Source: JAKLQR01 sp963753165
GTDB lineage: Bacteria > Nitrospirota > Thermodesulfovibrionia > Thermodesulfovibrionales > SM23-35
DNA length: 64,000 nt
Direction: 5' to 3'
Assembly (NCBI GenBank): GCA_963753165.1
Contig: CAVWBP010000002.1
Location: forward strand, 248,001-312,000
Notes under the pieces: generated by a model
What the model saw: the letters and a program-made list of their open reading frames with translations, nothing else
The model's database searches: none
What the model was told of the DNA's origin: nothing
Position numbers and translations under genes: made by a program
Shown here: positions 33,539 to 43,494 of the stretch, in pieces
Numbering within the stretch: position 1 is the first letter of the stretch
How the letters are laid out: every line of letters begins with the position of its first letter

Positions 33539-34732
33539 CTAAAAAGGCAGATCCGTGATGCTGAATATCGCAAGGAGCATGGAGATGACGATGAACGCGA
33601 TGAGAAGCCCCATTGCAAGGATAATGACCGGCTCAAGAAGGCTTACGAATCTCTTGATCGCCACATTCAGGCTCTTCTCATAAGTCTGCGCGACCTTCAT
33701 CAGCATAGTGTCCAGCTGTCCGGTCTCTTCGCCGACCTTGATCATGGAAAGAGCGAGCTGCGGGAAAATATTCGTTTGAGAGAGAGGCTCCGCGATGCCT
33801 TTCCCCTCTTTTGCGCCTGAGGCTACACTGTCTATGCTGGCGGCCACGACATTGTTCCCGATTACATCTTTTGAGTTTTGGAGAGCCTGGAGCAGGGGGA
33901 CCCCGCTTTTCAAAAGGGTCCCGAGAGTACGGCAGAACCTTGCTGTTTCGAGTTTTCTGACAATGTCGCCCAACATTTTCAGTTTCAGCTTATCCCACTG
34001 GTATCGTCCCGCAGCTGATTTCGTATAGTTTCTGAAGATCAGCCAGCCTATGACCAGCGCAGATGCACATATCCACCAGTATGCCTTTATCGCATTGCTT
34101 ACCGTGAGGAGGATCTGTGTGGAGAGCGGCAGAGAACCTCCCAGTTCTGCAAATATCGAGGAAAATTTTGGAAGTACGAAGGTGAGGAGGACGATGATTG
34201 AGACCCCCGCGCTCACCATAAGAATAGTCGGATAGATCATGACGGAAACAACATGGTCTTTCAATGCCTTGGTCGACTCAAGGAACTCGTTCAACTTGTC
34301 CAATACCACGTCAAGCACCCCTCCGGCCTCGCCTGCGCGGATCATATTGACGTACAGCTTCGAAAAGATTCGCGGGTGCTTCTGCAGCGCGTCTGAAAAA
34401 GAACTGCCCTCCCGTATGGATTTCAGGACTGACTGGATGATGGTTTTCATTTCCCTGTCCTCTGATATTTCAGCAAGAATATTGAGGCTCCTGTCCAGGG
34501 GCAATCCTGCGCTCAAAAGCGCAGAGAGTTCGGTAGTGAACGTGAGGACGTCACTTTTTAATGAGCGGAGTCTGTATCTTTTCTGCAGACCTTCCTTGGG
34601 TGATGAAACCTGAAGAGGGATGACCCCGGAGTTCTTAAGCCTGTCGACAGCCGAACGTTCATCGGCAGCCTCTATGACCCCTTCGATGACCGATCCGTCG
34701 AGGGTAGTCGCTCTGTATGAGAAGACGGGCAC
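33539..34732 (-). CDS. gspF: Type II secretion platform protein GspF
   Basis: 397 residues with two repeated GspF domains (about 65-190 and 270-390), each beginning LLSAGLPLDRSLNIL or LLKSGVPLLQALQNS, and three membrane helices. It is the polytopic inner-membrane platform subunit. The gene abuts gspE directly. Confidence 0.93.
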   Translation of the reverse strand: MPVFSYRATTLDGSVIEGVIEAADERSAVDRLKNSGVIPLQVSSPKEGLQKRYRLRSLKSDVLTFTTELSALLSAGLPLDRSLNILAEISEDREMKTIIQSVLKSIREGSSFSDALQKHPRIFSKLYVNMIRAGEAGGVLDVVLDKLNEFLESTKALKDHVVSVMIYPTILMVSAGVSIIVLLTFVLPKFSSIFAELGGSLPLSTQILLTVSNAIKAYWWICASALVIGWLIFRNYTKSAAGRYQWDKLKLKMLGDIVRKLETARFCRTLGTLLKSGVPLLQALQNSKDVIGNNVVAASIDSVASGAKEGKGIAEPLSQTNIFPQLALSMIKVGEETGQLDTMLMKVAQTYEKSLNVAIKRFVSLLEPVIILAMGLLIAFIVISMLLAIFSITDLPF

Positions 34733-36256
34733 TTACGCCTCCTGTGTCACCCTGAGCACCTCGGTCAGGGTTGTTATGCCTTCCTTTATTTTTTGTGCGC
34801 CGTCTTCAAGCAAGGTGCGCATGCCGCGCTGACGGGCAAGTTGGCGTATCTCATTTGCATCGGAACTTTTCAGGATGAGTTTGCGGATATCGTCATCCAC
34901 CACAAGGAGTTCAAAAATGCCGAACCTGCTGTAGAAACCGGTGAATGCACACCGCTCACAGCCTCTCCCCCTATAAAGCGGAGTATCGGAGCCGATGCCG
35001 AGAATCCGTAATTCTTCAGCGCTCGCAGGAGAGGAATCCCGCTCTTTGCAGGAAGAACAGATTACCCGTACAAGCCTCTGCGCGAGGATGCCGCGTACTG
35101 TTGACGAGAGAAGAAAATTCTCAACCCCCATATCGAGGAGTCTCGTGATTGCGCTTGGCGCATCATTCGTGTGCAAAGTCGAAAAGACAAGATGTCCGGT
35201 CAGGGCGGATTGAATGGCAATCTCCGCAGTTTCCAGGTCTCTGATCTCGCCGATCATGATAATATCAGGGTCCTGTCGTACGATATGTCTCAGGGTATTC
35301 GCAAAGTTAAGACCGATCTGTGGTTTCATCTGGATCTGGTTTACGCCCTTTAACTGGTATTCCACCGGGTCTTCGACTGTGATGATTTTCTTGTCCGGCG
35401 AATTGATTTTGTCGAGCGCGCCGTACAGTGTTGTGGTCTTTCCGCTTCCGGTCGGGCCGGTGACAAGGAGGATGCCGTTCGGTTTAGTGATAAGCTGGTT
35501 AAAATCCTGCAATGTTTTGGGAGGAAATCCCAGGAGATTAAGGTCTATTACGATCCCTTCTTTGTGGAGTATGCGCATAACCACGCTCTCTCCATGCAGG
35601 GTAGGGATAGTTGAGACCCTCAGGTCAATCTCCCTTTCGTTGACTTTCAGCCGTATGCGGCCGTCCTGGGGCAGTCTCCTCTCAGCGATATTTAATTTCG
35701 CCATGATCTTGATCCTGGAGACAACCGCTGCCTGAAGTCGTTTGGGTGTTGATTCGATGTCGTTCAGGACACCATCGATGCGGTACCGGACTTTCAGCTC
35801 ATCCTCGAACGGTTCGATATGAATGTCACTCGCCCTGCCCTCGATTGCGCGGGTTATAAACATGTTTACCAGTCTGATGATAGGCGCTTCTGCCGCAAGG
35901 TCCTTGAGATGCCCGATATCCTCTTCCTCTTCTTTTAAAAACTCTATGCCTTTTTCACTCAGATCTTCAATAATCCTGTTGATGTTCTGCGTTTCCTGCT
36001 CATAGAAACGGGAGAGGTATTCCTCAAGCGCGTTGTTGTCGCAGGCAAATACTGCAACATCCGCCGAGGTGGCGACTTTCAGGGCGTCAACGGTGGCGGA
36101 ATCTTCCGGATCGGCCATGATGACCTTCAGGATATTGTTTTTCATCTCGATGGGGATGATCTTATTCTCACGGATGAACCGGGAGGATATGCCATTAATA
36201 ACAAAGGGGACCTTCGGAAGGTCTTCTGCATTCAAATAAGGAATATCTTTAATCAT
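34733..36256 (-). CDS. gspE: Type II secretion ATPase GspE
   Basis: 507 residues: N1 domain contacting GspL, then the ATPase core with Walker A GPTGSGKTT, Asp box ITVEDPVEYQ, Walker B IMIGEIRDLETAE and the His box STLHTND. A four-cysteine zinc motif (CSSC and CERC, about 400-435) is present, as in GspE/PilB. It powers pseudopilus assembly. Confidence 0.94.
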   Translation of the reverse strand: MIKDIPYLNAEDLPKVPFVINGISSRFIRENKIIPIEMKNNILKVIMADPEDSATVDALKVATSADVAVFACDNNALEEYLSRFYEQETQNINRIIEDLSEKGIEFLKEEEEDIGHLKDLAAEAPIIRLVNMFITRAIEGRASDIHIEPFEDELKVRYRIDGVLNDIESTPKRLQAAVVSRIKIMAKLNIAERRLPQDGRIRLKVNEREIDLRVSTIPTLHGESVVMRILHKEGIVIDLNLLGFPPKTLQDFNQLITKPNGILLVTGPTGSGKTTTLYGALDKINSPDKKIITVEDPVEYQLKGVNQIQMKPQIGLNFANTLRHIVRQDPDIIMIGEIRDLETAEIAIQSALTGHLVFSTLHTNDAPSAITRLLDMGVENFLLSSTVRGILAQRLVRVICSSCKERDSSPASAEELRILGIGSDTPLYRGRGCERCAFTGFYSRFGIFELLVVDDDIRKLILKSSDANEIRQLARQRGMRTLLEDGAQKIKEGITTLTEVLRVTQEA

Positions 36257-36302
36257 TTCTTATGCCCTCGCATATGATTTTTTAGTATATCACAAGCGTT
36301 TC

Positions 36303-37739
36303 TCAGTATGCGCCTTCAGCTTTGAGCACCACCTTCACCGTTTTAAAAAGAATGACGATATCGAGCCATAATGACCAGTTCATGACGTACCAGGCGTCAA
36401 GTTTCAACCGGTGCTTATAGCTGGTATTGCTCCTGCCGGAAACCTGCCAGAGACCGGTTATCCCGGGTTTTGCACTGCAGATTACCTGCATATTTTCCTG
36501 GAGGTCTTCCTTTTCCCGCGGAAGATACGGCCGTGGTCCCACAAGGCTCATTTCGCCTTTCAGGACATTGAATATCTGCGGGAGTTCATCAAGTGAAGTC
36601 GTTCGGAGAAAACGCCCGACCTTTGTGATACGCGGGTCATCCTTCAATTTCCATGTGTGTTCCCACTCAACCCTGATCTCCTCGTTCCGGTCCAGCAGTT
36701 CTTTCAGTTTTTCCTCTGCATCACGGTGCATAGTCCTGAATTTATAACAGCGGAAGATCCGTCCGTTCCGGCCGATCCTGTCATGGGAGTAGAGAGCCTG
36801 CCCCGGCGTCTCCAGACGTATTATCAACCCGATAATCGCCGTAACGGGAAGCAGGAGGGGTAGGGAAACGACACAGAGAGAAATATCAAAAAGCCTTTTA
36901 ATGAGGCGGTTTGCTGCAGACTTGAGGTTGTTCCTGATATTCATCAGGAAGAGCTGCTCGCTGAAAAGGTGTGTGAGGTCGGTATTCAGGATTGCGATGC
37001 CCTTCAGCGCGGGGATAAGCATCGTATTGACTGCACTATTCTGGACTTTCGCCGTGAGAGCCGAGAGTTGCTCCGGAGGCAGTGAAGGGATCGCGATGAT
37101 TACGGTCTTTACCTGCTGCTCTTCCATAACCGCACGGAAATCGGAAACCCTGCCGAATACTTTCCTCCCGAGAATTACAGTCCCTGTTTTCTGCTCATCA
37201 TCATCGAGAAACCCAACGACATCGTATCCTATGTGTTTCTCCTTCAGGAGCCCTTCGATGGCAAGCCTGCCTGCGTTCCCTGCGCCGAGAATGAGTACTT
37301 TCTCTCTTCTGATTCCGGTTTTATAAAGGAGTTTTTTCCCCCAGAGCCGGAAGAGCGGCAGGAAGAAGAGAGACGAGAACCAGAGTCCGAGCAGAACGAT
37401 ACGGGATACAAAGTCGCCCATTTTCCCGAGCGTCACGATGGCCATCAGGGTGATACTCGCGAGGGATACGGATTTTGCTATGTCCCTTGTCTCATCCCAG
37501 AACGGCAGGTTGTTGTCATAAAGGTCCTCATAGAAGATGAAGAGTATGAATGTTGCGGGTATCCACCATAAGGAAACGAAATCGGTATAGGAGAAATGGA
37601 AGGGGGGCAGGTGAGAAAAAAAAGCAGGGAGGACGTCAGCCCTTAGCTCCCATGCAAGAGAGAGAGACGTATAAAAGGCAAGGAGATCGATAAGCATGAG
37701 CGAGGATACACGCAACAGTTTCCGGAACATCCCGTTCAC
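36303..37739 (-). CDS. WbaP-type polyprenyl-phosphate sugar phosphotransferase
   Basis: The GTG at 37739 has AAGGAG 9 bases before it; a TTG further upstream does not. Four or five N-terminal membrane helices, a Rossmann-like domain (VLILGAGNAGRLAIEGL, about residues 145-260) and a C-terminal catalytic domain (KRLFDISLCVVSLPLLLPV, YSHDRIGRNGRIF, KFRTMHRDAE, LVGPRPYLPRE, KPGITGLWQVSGRS). It transfers a sugar-1-phosphate to undecaprenyl phosphate and starts repeat-unit synthesis of a surface polysaccharide, fitting the Wzm/Wzt genes. It lies 46 bp upstream of gspE on the same strand. Confidence 0.88.
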   Translation of the reverse strand: MNGMFRKLLRVSSLMLIDLLAFYTSLSLAWELRADVLPAFFSHLPPFHFSYTDFVSLWWIPATFILFIFYEDLYDNNLPFWDETRDIAKSVSLASITLMAIVTLGKMGDFVSRIVLLGLWFSSLFFLPLFRLWGKKLLYKTGIRREKVLILGAGNAGRLAIEGLLKEKHIGYDVVGFLDDDEQKTGTVILGRKVFGRVSDFRAVMEEQQVKTVIIAIPSLPPEQLSALTAKVQNSAVNTMLIPALKGIAILNTDLTHLFSEQLFLMNIRNNLKSAANRLIKRLFDISLCVVSLPLLLPVTAIIGLIIRLETPGQALYSHDRIGRNGRIFRCYKFRTMHRDAEEKLKELLDRNEEIRVEWEHTWKLKDDPRITKVGRFLRTTSLDELPQIFNVLKGEMSLVGPRPYLPREKEDLQENMQVICSAKPGITGLWQVSGRSNTSYKHRLKLDAWYVMNWSLWLDIVILFKTVKVVLKAEGAY

Positions 37740-37951
37740 CGTCTCTGTCTCCTTTGCGGTTGTCTCAGCGCGCGTGAAGTTCCGGGAGAGGCAAGGCGGC
37801 AAAAGGTTTTTTCATGTATCTTGGTGTTTATCCGCGGAATAATGACCGATATTCCCATCGGATTGTATTGTAGCATATGATTGACATGATTGACTGAAAG
37901 CAACTATCTTACTATAGTGTAGAGAGAGTAAATGAGAAGAATAAGCCTTCG

Positions 37952-38443
37952 ATGAAAAATGACAGCAAGCCTTTTGTGGAGATTTTTACCGATGGTGCAT
38001 GCAGCGGGAATCCCGGGGTGGGAGGATACGGGGTGATCCTCCGGTGCGGAGACAGGGAAAAGGAGTTGTCAGGCTGTGACCCTGCAACCACAAACAACCG
38101 GATGGAGCTCACCGCGGTTATCACTGCACTTGAAGCATTAAAAAAACCCTGCAGGGCGAAAGTCACGACGGATTCCAATTATGTGGTGCAGGGAATAACA
38201 GTCTGGATCCACGCCTGGATAAGGAATAACTGGAAGAACAGCCAGAAACAGAAGGTCCTTAACAGGGACCTCTGGGAACGTTTGTTCCAGCTGTCCCGTT
38301 TCCACGAGATTCAGTGGGAATGGATACGGGGACACAGTAATCATGCGGAAAATGAACGATGTGATACACTTGCCAGGGATTCGGTCGTGAAATGCAAGGA
38401 GAGGACTGCAACCGGTGATCTTGCGACAGGACGGAATGTATGA
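37952..38443 (+). CDS. rnhA: Ribonuclease HI
   Basis: 163 residues. The fold and metal-binding acids are all present: EIFTDGACSGNPGVGGYG (first Asp), MELTAVITALEAL (Glu), TTDSNYVVQGI (second Asp) and WIRGHSNHAENERCDTLA (His and last Asp). It degrades the RNA strand of RNA-DNA hybrids. It overlaps yqgE by 4 bp. Confidence 0.95.
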   Translation: MKNDSKPFVEIFTDGACSGNPGVGGYGVILRCGDREKELSGCDPATTNNRMELTAVITALEALKKPCRAKVTTDSNYVVQGITVWIHAWIRNNWKNSQKQKVLNRDLWERLFQLSRFHEIQWEWIRGHSNHAENERCDTLARDSVVKCKERTATGDLATGRNV

Positions 38444-39000
38444 CAGAGGTTGATATCAAAAACCTGTCAGGGATGTTTCTGATCGCGGTGCCGGCGCTGA
38501 AGGACCCGAACTTCGAGCGTTCGGTAGTGCTTATCTGCGACCACACGCAGGACGGGGCCTTCGGTCTCGTGATAAACCGCATTCTGCTGAGCAGTTTTGT
38601 TCCTCTCCGGAAAGGACTTGATATTAAAGACTCTCTTATCGACCTGCCGGTGTATTACGGTGGTCCTGTAAAACCGGAACAGGGGTATATCCTCTATACT
38701 CCCCCGGAAACATATTACCCTTCAATCAAGATAAACGATACCCTCACCCTCACGACATCAAAGGAAATCCTTATTGATATCTCCATGGGCAAGGGACCGG
38801 AAAAGTACCTGTTTACCCTTGGTTTTGCAGGATGGTCGCCCGGACAGCTCGAATACGAACTCATGACAGACAGCTGGCTCATTGCTCCCCTGGACAACAC
38901 GATACTCTTTGATACGCCGGTGAATGAACGCTGGAAGGCTGCAGCCGGCTCCATAGGGGTTGACTTGTCCCGGATGTTCTTCAGGCAGGGGCAGGTTTGA
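38440..39000 (+). CDS. yqgE: YqgE/AlgH family protein
   Basis: 186 residues matching UPF0301 end to end: GMFLIAVPALKDPNFERSVVLIC, HTQDGAFGLVINR, VYYGGPVKPEQGYILY, FTLGFAGWSPGQLEYEL and NERWKAAAGSIGVD. The biochemical role is unsettled; AlgH was linked to alginate control in Pseudomonas. It is coupled to rnhA by a 4-bp overlap. Confidence 0.93.
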   Translation: MTEVDIKNLSGMFLIAVPALKDPNFERSVVLICDHTQDGAFGLVINRILLSSFVPLRKGLDIKDSLIDLPVYYGGPVKPEQGYILYTPPETYYPSIKINDTLTLTTSKEILIDISMGKGPEKYLFTLGFAGWSPGQLEYELMTDSWLIAPLDNTILFDTPVNERWKAAAGSIGVDLSRMFFRQGQV

Positions 39001-39009
39001 TGGCTTGAG

Positions 39010-39038
39010 TTGACATTTACCTATAGTTTTTATTATCT
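39010..39038 (+). promoter_or_regulatory. Promoter of rplM-rpsI
   Basis: TTGACA at 39010-39015, 17 bases, TTATCT at 39033-39038, 35 bases before the rplM start. Confidence 0.65.
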
Positions 39039-39073
39039 TAATAGTCTTAATAATAATTCAGGAAGGTGGCGTG

Positions 39074-39508
39074 ATGAGGACAGTTTTTACGAAAAAGGAC
39101 GAAGTCGAACGGAAGTGGTACCTTATAGATGCCAACAATGCTGTGCTGGGAAGGCTTGCGGTCAAGATTGCCAATTACCTCAGGGGGAAGAACAAGCCGA
39201 TATTCACCCCAAACGCTGATACCGGTGATTTTATTGTTGTTGTCAATGCAGAGAAAGTAAAACTCACAGGCAGGAAACTGGACGACAAGGTTTATTACCG
39301 GCATTCAGGATATCCGGGCGGCATTAAGTCAGAGACGGCACGGGAGCGCATGAATAAAGCTCCGGAAATGATTCTTGAGGACGCAGTATGGGGCATGCTT
39401 CCCAAGGGAAGGCTTGGAAGGGCAATGATAAAAAAACTGAAGGTTTACCGGGGACCGGAACATCCCCACGAAGCACAGAAACCGGAAATATTGACCGTAT
39501 CAGAATAA
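39074..39508 (+). CDS. rplM: 50S ribosomal protein L13
   Basis: The ATG at 39074 follows GGAAGGTGGCG; a GTG directly before it is also in frame. 144 residues with the L13 signatures KWYLIDANNAVLGRLAVKIA, DFIVVVNAEKVKLTGRK and MLPKGRLGRAMIKKLKVY. It is followed 10 bp later by rpsI, the usual pair. Confidence 0.97.
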   Translation: MRTVFTKKDEVERKWYLIDANNAVLGRLAVKIANYLRGKNKPIFTPNADTGDFIVVVNAEKVKLTGRKLDDKVYYRHSGYPGGIKSETARERMNKAPEMILEDAVWGMLPKGRLGRAMIKKLKVYRGPEHPHEAQKPEILTVSE

Positions 39509-39518
39509 GGAGTTATAC

Positions 39519-39911
39519 ATGGCAGAAATTCAGTATAACGCAACAGGAAGACGAAAGACCGCAGTCGCAAGGGTTACCCTCACACCGGGAACCGGCCAGA
39601 TCATAGTCAACAAGAAACCGGCTGATAATTATTTCTCGCGTGAGACGCTCCGGATGGTCATCCGGCAGCCTATCGAGCTTGCCGGGATTACAGGGAAATA
39701 TGATATTACCGCTACAGTCGAAGGCGGGGGCCTCTCCGGTCAGGCCGGCGCGGTAAAGCATGGCATTTCCCGCGCCATTGTTGATATGAACAGCGACCTT
39801 CGCGTGAGACTCAAGAAGGAAGGCTTTCTCAGAAGAGACCCGAGGGAAAAAGAGAGAAAGAAGTACGGCCAGAAGGGCGCCAGGAAGAGATTCCAGTTCT
39901 CCAAGAGATAA
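39519..39911 (+). CDS. rpsI: 30S ribosomal protein S9
   Basis: 130 residues ending in the conserved basic tail KKYGQKGARKRFQFSKR that reaches the ribosomal P site. ATGRRKTAVARV and GGGLSGQAGAVKHGISRA are S9 hallmarks. Cotranscribed with rplM. Confidence 0.97.
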   Translation: MAEIQYNATGRRKTAVARVTLTPGTGQIIVNKKPADNYFSRETLRMVIRQPIELAGITGKYDITATVEGGGLSGQAGAVKHGISRAIVDMNSDLRVRLKKEGFLRRDPREKERKKYGQKGARKRFQFSKR

Positions 39912-40014
39912 AAAAGCAGCCATTGGTCATCGGTTGATAGTCGCGAACACGTGTGAGCATGCGGAACGGCTGACATATATGTGCTGAGAGGCCAATGGCC
40001 GGTGACAGGGGACT

Positions 40015-41055
40015 ATGATAAAAGTATGCATTTGCGGAGGCAGTGGCTATACAGGGATTGAGCTCCTCCGTATCCTGTCGCATCATCCCGGAGTAGTCGT
40101 TACCGGGGCGACTTCTGAAAAATCCGCAGGAAAAAAGGTTTCGGATCTCTTCCCCCATCTTGCATGCTACAAAAACCTTGTCTATGAACCATTAGACAGG
40201 GGAACACTTCTCGAAAAAGCTGAGGTGTTTTTCCTCGCACTTCCCCATGGAACCTCCCAGGAAACGGTCCATTTCTTTTTCAGCAAAAACAGGAAGGTTA
40301 TAGACCTGTCTGCTGATTACAGGCTTTCAAGCCCGGCCCTCTATGAAAAGTGGTATGGCATCCCCCATGCCTTTGTGCAGACCCTGAAGAAGGCGGTTTA
40401 CGGGCTTCCTGAGCTCTACAGAAAGAGGATCAGGGGGGCCAGACTCATTGCGAACCCGGGATGTTATCCCACGGGCGCCATACTCGCGTTAATCCCTGCA
40501 CTGAAAGGGAAGATGATCGATGTCTCCTCGATAATCATCGATTCGAAATCCGGCACAAGCGGCGCAGGCAGGAAAGCTGATGTGGCTGTCTCCTACTGCG
40601 AGGTAAACGAAGGATTCAGGGCCTACTCAGTGGGTACTCACCGTCATACTCCCGAAATCGAGCAGGAGTTATCACTGGTTTACGGAAAAGATATCAGGGT
40701 GAATTTTACGCCTCATCTCCTGCCTCTGGACAGGGGCATTCTCTCCACGGTCTATGCTCCGCTTGTGAAGAAGGCGACTCCGGCGCAGATCGTGGACATC
40801 TATCAAAAGGCGTATCAGAAGGAGCCGTTCGTAAGGGTCCTTGAGTATGGGAAATACCCGAATATCAAGAATGTAAGAGGCACGAATCATTGTGAGATCG
40901 GATTAAAACTGAATGAGCGGACACACACCCTGATCGTCATAACCGCAATTGATAACCTCGTGAAGGGCGCTTCCGGGCAGGCTGTGCATAATATGAATCT
41001 CATGCTGGGGTTTGAGGAAACAACAGCCCTGGATACCCTGGCGCTCTATCCTTAA
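40015..41055 (+). CDS. argC: N-acetyl-gamma-glutamyl-phosphate reductase
   Basis: 346 residues. NADP-binding start CICGGSGYTGIELLRIL, catalytic cysteine in ANPGCYPTGAIL, and the GTHRHTPEIEQEL and FTPHLLPLDRGI motifs. It reduces N-acetylglutamyl phosphate in arginine synthesis. argJ follows after 2 bp; a GNAT protein resembling N-acetylglutamate synthase lies at 51104. Confidence 0.96.
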   Translation: MIKVCICGGSGYTGIELLRILSHHPGVVVTGATSEKSAGKKVSDLFPHLACYKNLVYEPLDRGTLLEKAEVFFLALPHGTSQETVHFFFSKNRKVIDLSADYRLSSPALYEKWYGIPHAFVQTLKKAVYGLPELYRKRIRGARLIANPGCYPTGAILALIPALKGKMIDVSSIIIDSKSGTSGAGRKADVAVSYCEVNEGFRAYSVGTHRHTPEIEQELSLVYGKDIRVNFTPHLLPLDRGILSTVYAPLVKKATPAQIVDIYQKAYQKEPFVRVLEYGKYPNIKNVRGTNHCEIGLKLNERTHTLIVITAIDNLVKGASGQAVHNMNLMLGFEETTALDTLALYP

Positions 41056-41057
41056 AA

Positions 41058-42233
41058 ATGACACCAAAGGGCTTTCTTTTTTCAACAGCCGAAGCTGCAA
41101 TAAAAAAACCGGGCCGAAAAGACCTTGCGCTCATTTATTCCCAGGTTGAAGCCGCAATTGCAGGGACATTTACCACCAACAGAGTGAAAGCGGCGCCGGT
41201 CAGGCTTGACATGAAGAGAATACGGTCGGCTGCAGGACAGGCGATCATTGTGAACAGCGGCAACGCAAATGCCTGTACAGGGAGGCAGGGGATGAAGGAT
41301 GCCGGAGAGATGACGGTTCTTGCCGCCCGCTCCCTTAAAATAAAACCCTCCTCTGTCTATGTATGTTCCACAGGGGTGATTGGAGCCCCGATGCCGATGG
41401 ACAGGATCAGGCTGAAGATCCCTGAACTGGCAGAAAATCTCGGCCGTCATTCCCTTGACGACGTTGCGCAGGCGATCATGACAACCGATACATTCCCCAA
41501 GATTGTTCAGAGGAGGGTCAGAATCGGGAAAAGGACGGGCGTCATTGCAGGGGTCTGCAAGGGTGCGGGCATGATCTGGCCGAATATGGCAACCATGCTC
41601 TGTTTCTTAATGACCGATATTGCGGTAAACCGGAAGACATTGCAGAAAGCGCTTCTGAACTCTGTGAGCAGGTCTTTCAACAGAATTACCATTGACGGTG
41701 ACAGGTCAACGAATGACACGGCCCTGCTGATGGCGAACGGTATGATCGGGAACCGCGAGATCACAGAAAAGTCGAAGGCGTATAAAGATTTCTCGAAAAT
41801 GCTCGATGAAGTTACCTATGAGCTCTCAAAATTGATCGCCGGCGACGGAGAGGGTGCGAGCAAACTTGTCGAAATAGAAGTGAGAGGGGCACGGAGCGAA
41901 GAAGCTGCGGAACGGGCGGCGTTTTCGGTTGCCAATTCCAGCCTTGTAAAAACAGCCCTGTACGGGAATGATGCAAACTGGGGACGAATCATGGCAGCCC
42001 TTGGATATTCCGGGGTGCCGATTCGGGAGGAGAAAATCGACATACGGATCGGGAAGGTCAAAGTTGCATCAAAAGGGGTGAGCAATGGCAGGGACAGGGA
42101 GGCAGGCGAAGCCTTAAAAAATAAGAAAATTCAAATAGTTATCGATCTGAACAGTGGGAAAAAGAGCGCAAAGGTTCTGACCTGTGATCTGACCGAAGAA
42201 TATATAAAAGTGAACGCAGATTATCGTACGTAA
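41058..42233 (+). CDS. argJ: Glutamate N-acetyltransferase/ornithine acetyltransferase
   Basis: 391 residues. The autocleavage site lies in GMIWPNMATMLCFLMTD (cut between Ala and Thr), with substrate-binding segments AIIVNSGNANACTG and ITIDGDRSTNDT. ArgJ recycles the acetyl group from acetylornithine to glutamate. It is the last gene before a terminator at 42308. Confidence 0.96.
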   Translation: MTPKGFLFSTAEAAIKKPGRKDLALIYSQVEAAIAGTFTTNRVKAAPVRLDMKRIRSAAGQAIIVNSGNANACTGRQGMKDAGEMTVLAARSLKIKPSSVYVCSTGVIGAPMPMDRIRLKIPELAENLGRHSLDDVAQAIMTTDTFPKIVQRRVRIGKRTGVIAGVCKGAGMIWPNMATMLCFLMTDIAVNRKTLQKALLNSVSRSFNRITIDGDRSTNDTALLMANGMIGNREITEKSKAYKDFSKMLDEVTYELSKLIAGDGEGASKLVEIEVRGARSEEAAERAAFSVANSSLVKTALYGNDANWGRIMAALGYSGVPIREEKIDIRIGKVKVASKGVSNGRDREAGEALKNKKIQIVIDLNSGKKSAKVLTCDLTEEYIKVNADYRT

Positions 42234-42307
42234 AAATACTTAGTTTTTTTCTTGACAAACGATGTCAGGGAATGGTAAATTTTTTTAAATGCCTCGTTAT
42301 CTCCCCT

Positions 42308-42350
42308 AATACTGCTGTCCAACTCCCACGGGCAGCAGTATTTAATTTTA
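42308..42350 (+). terminator. Terminator after argCJ
   Basis: AATACTGCTG (42308-42317) and CAGCAGTATT (42333-42342) form a perfect 10-bp stem, with a T-rich tail to 42350. It may also act for the converging DUF362 gene. Confidence 0.8.
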
Positions 42351-42375
42351 CAGTGAAAGCAAACGCTAATTATCT

Positions 42376-43494
42376 TTAAATTTCAATGAGTTCATAGCTT
42401 CTTGTACCCAGCCCAAGCTTTTCCGCTGCCTCAAACTGGAGATGGTAGTCCCGTTCGCTGAGCTTGAACAGGATATCGTCACCCGGTACTATCTTTTTTT
42501 CGTCCGCAAAAGACTGGGGGAGCGGTGGGGCCTTTAAAAGCATATCAACGCTTGCCTGTTCGATTGATACGATATCGTCAGATATGAGAATCCCCTGGTC
42601 CTGTATCACAGGAACATCAGCCACCGGCATACAATCGCACTCAGGTTGTATTTCCGTAAGGAAATTGAGGTAAATGACCTTCTGAGGTTTAAATGTGTCA
42701 AGAACCAGCTTTGCAGCCTCGGCAAGAGAACGCATAAACCGCTGTTCATCACCCGGGAGCGAGAGCCCCCTGGACTGACAGACCCGTTCACACCTGCCGC
42801 ACCTCCAGCATTCATTGGTGTCCCATTCGAGTTGATCATCGACAAATTTTATTGCGTCGAGCGGGCAGATCTCCATGCACTGGTAGCAGAGCTCGCATTT
42901 CTCTTTGTCCCATGAAAGCATCCCTTCGCCGAGAGTGTGCATGGCGCCCCTGCCGCATTTCCACCCACATTCCCTGTGCCGGGAACTCACCCCGCCCATG
43001 GCAATATTTTTTATTGCGCCTGCGTATCCTGACTGGATATGACCCTTTATATGTGAGCAGACGACCATGGCCGGCACATCGTAGATGACGCTTGCGATGG
43101 CAATTTCCTTCAGGATGTCGATCCCCTTCACCATAATATTATCGTTCCCGTAGAGTCCGTCAGCCAGAATAACCGGAGCCCCTACAGAAAGATGATTGAG
43201 GCCGTTCTGGTTCGCAACGTCGAGGTAATCAAGCCCTTTGATTCTTACTGTATCAGTCACAAAGGGTTTTGCCCCGCATGTCCTGAGTGCTTCTACCACC
43301 TTTCTCAAGAAAACCGGTCGTATGATCCTGTGCGCCCCTTCAGAACCCAGATGGGTCTTTATTGCGACCCATTCCTGCGGTCCGCAATACTTCGAAAGAT
43401 TGAATTCTTTGAGAAGCCGTTCGAGTTTGCCGGGCATACTGTCATCGTACTTCCATTTTTTTGCCCGTGCAGATGCAAAAAATACCTGTGACAT
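42376..43494 (-). CDS. DUF362 ferredoxin-type iron-sulfur protein
   Basis: The ATG at 43494 follows GGAGGATTTTCCA. Residues 1-180 and the C-terminus form the DUF362 domain (VAIKTHLGSEGAHRIIRP, SHIKGHIQSGYAGAIKNIAMG). Between them are two 4Fe-4S motifs, CELCYQCMEICP and CWRCGRCERVCQ (about 205-250). Such proteins occur in strict anaerobes and are thought to handle electron transfer or oxidative stress; the substrate is unknown. Confidence 0.88.
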   Translation of the reverse strand: MSQVFFASARAKKWKYDDSMPGKLERLLKEFNLSKYCGPQEWVAIKTHLGSEGAHRIIRPVFLRKVVEALRTCGAKPFVTDTVRIKGLDYLDVANQNGLNHLSVGAPVILADGLYGNDNIMVKGIDILKEIAIASVIYDVPAMVVCSHIKGHIQSGYAGAIKNIAMGGVSSRHRECGWKCGRGAMHTLGEGMLSWDKEKCELCYQCMEICPLDAIKFVDDQLEWDTNECWRCGRCERVCQSRGLSLPGDEQRFMRSLAEAAKLVLDTFKPQKVIYLNFLTEIQPECDCMPVADVPVIQDQGILISDDIVSIEQASVDMLLKAPPLPQSFADEKKIVPGDDILFKLSERDYHLQFEAAEKLGLGTRSYELIEI

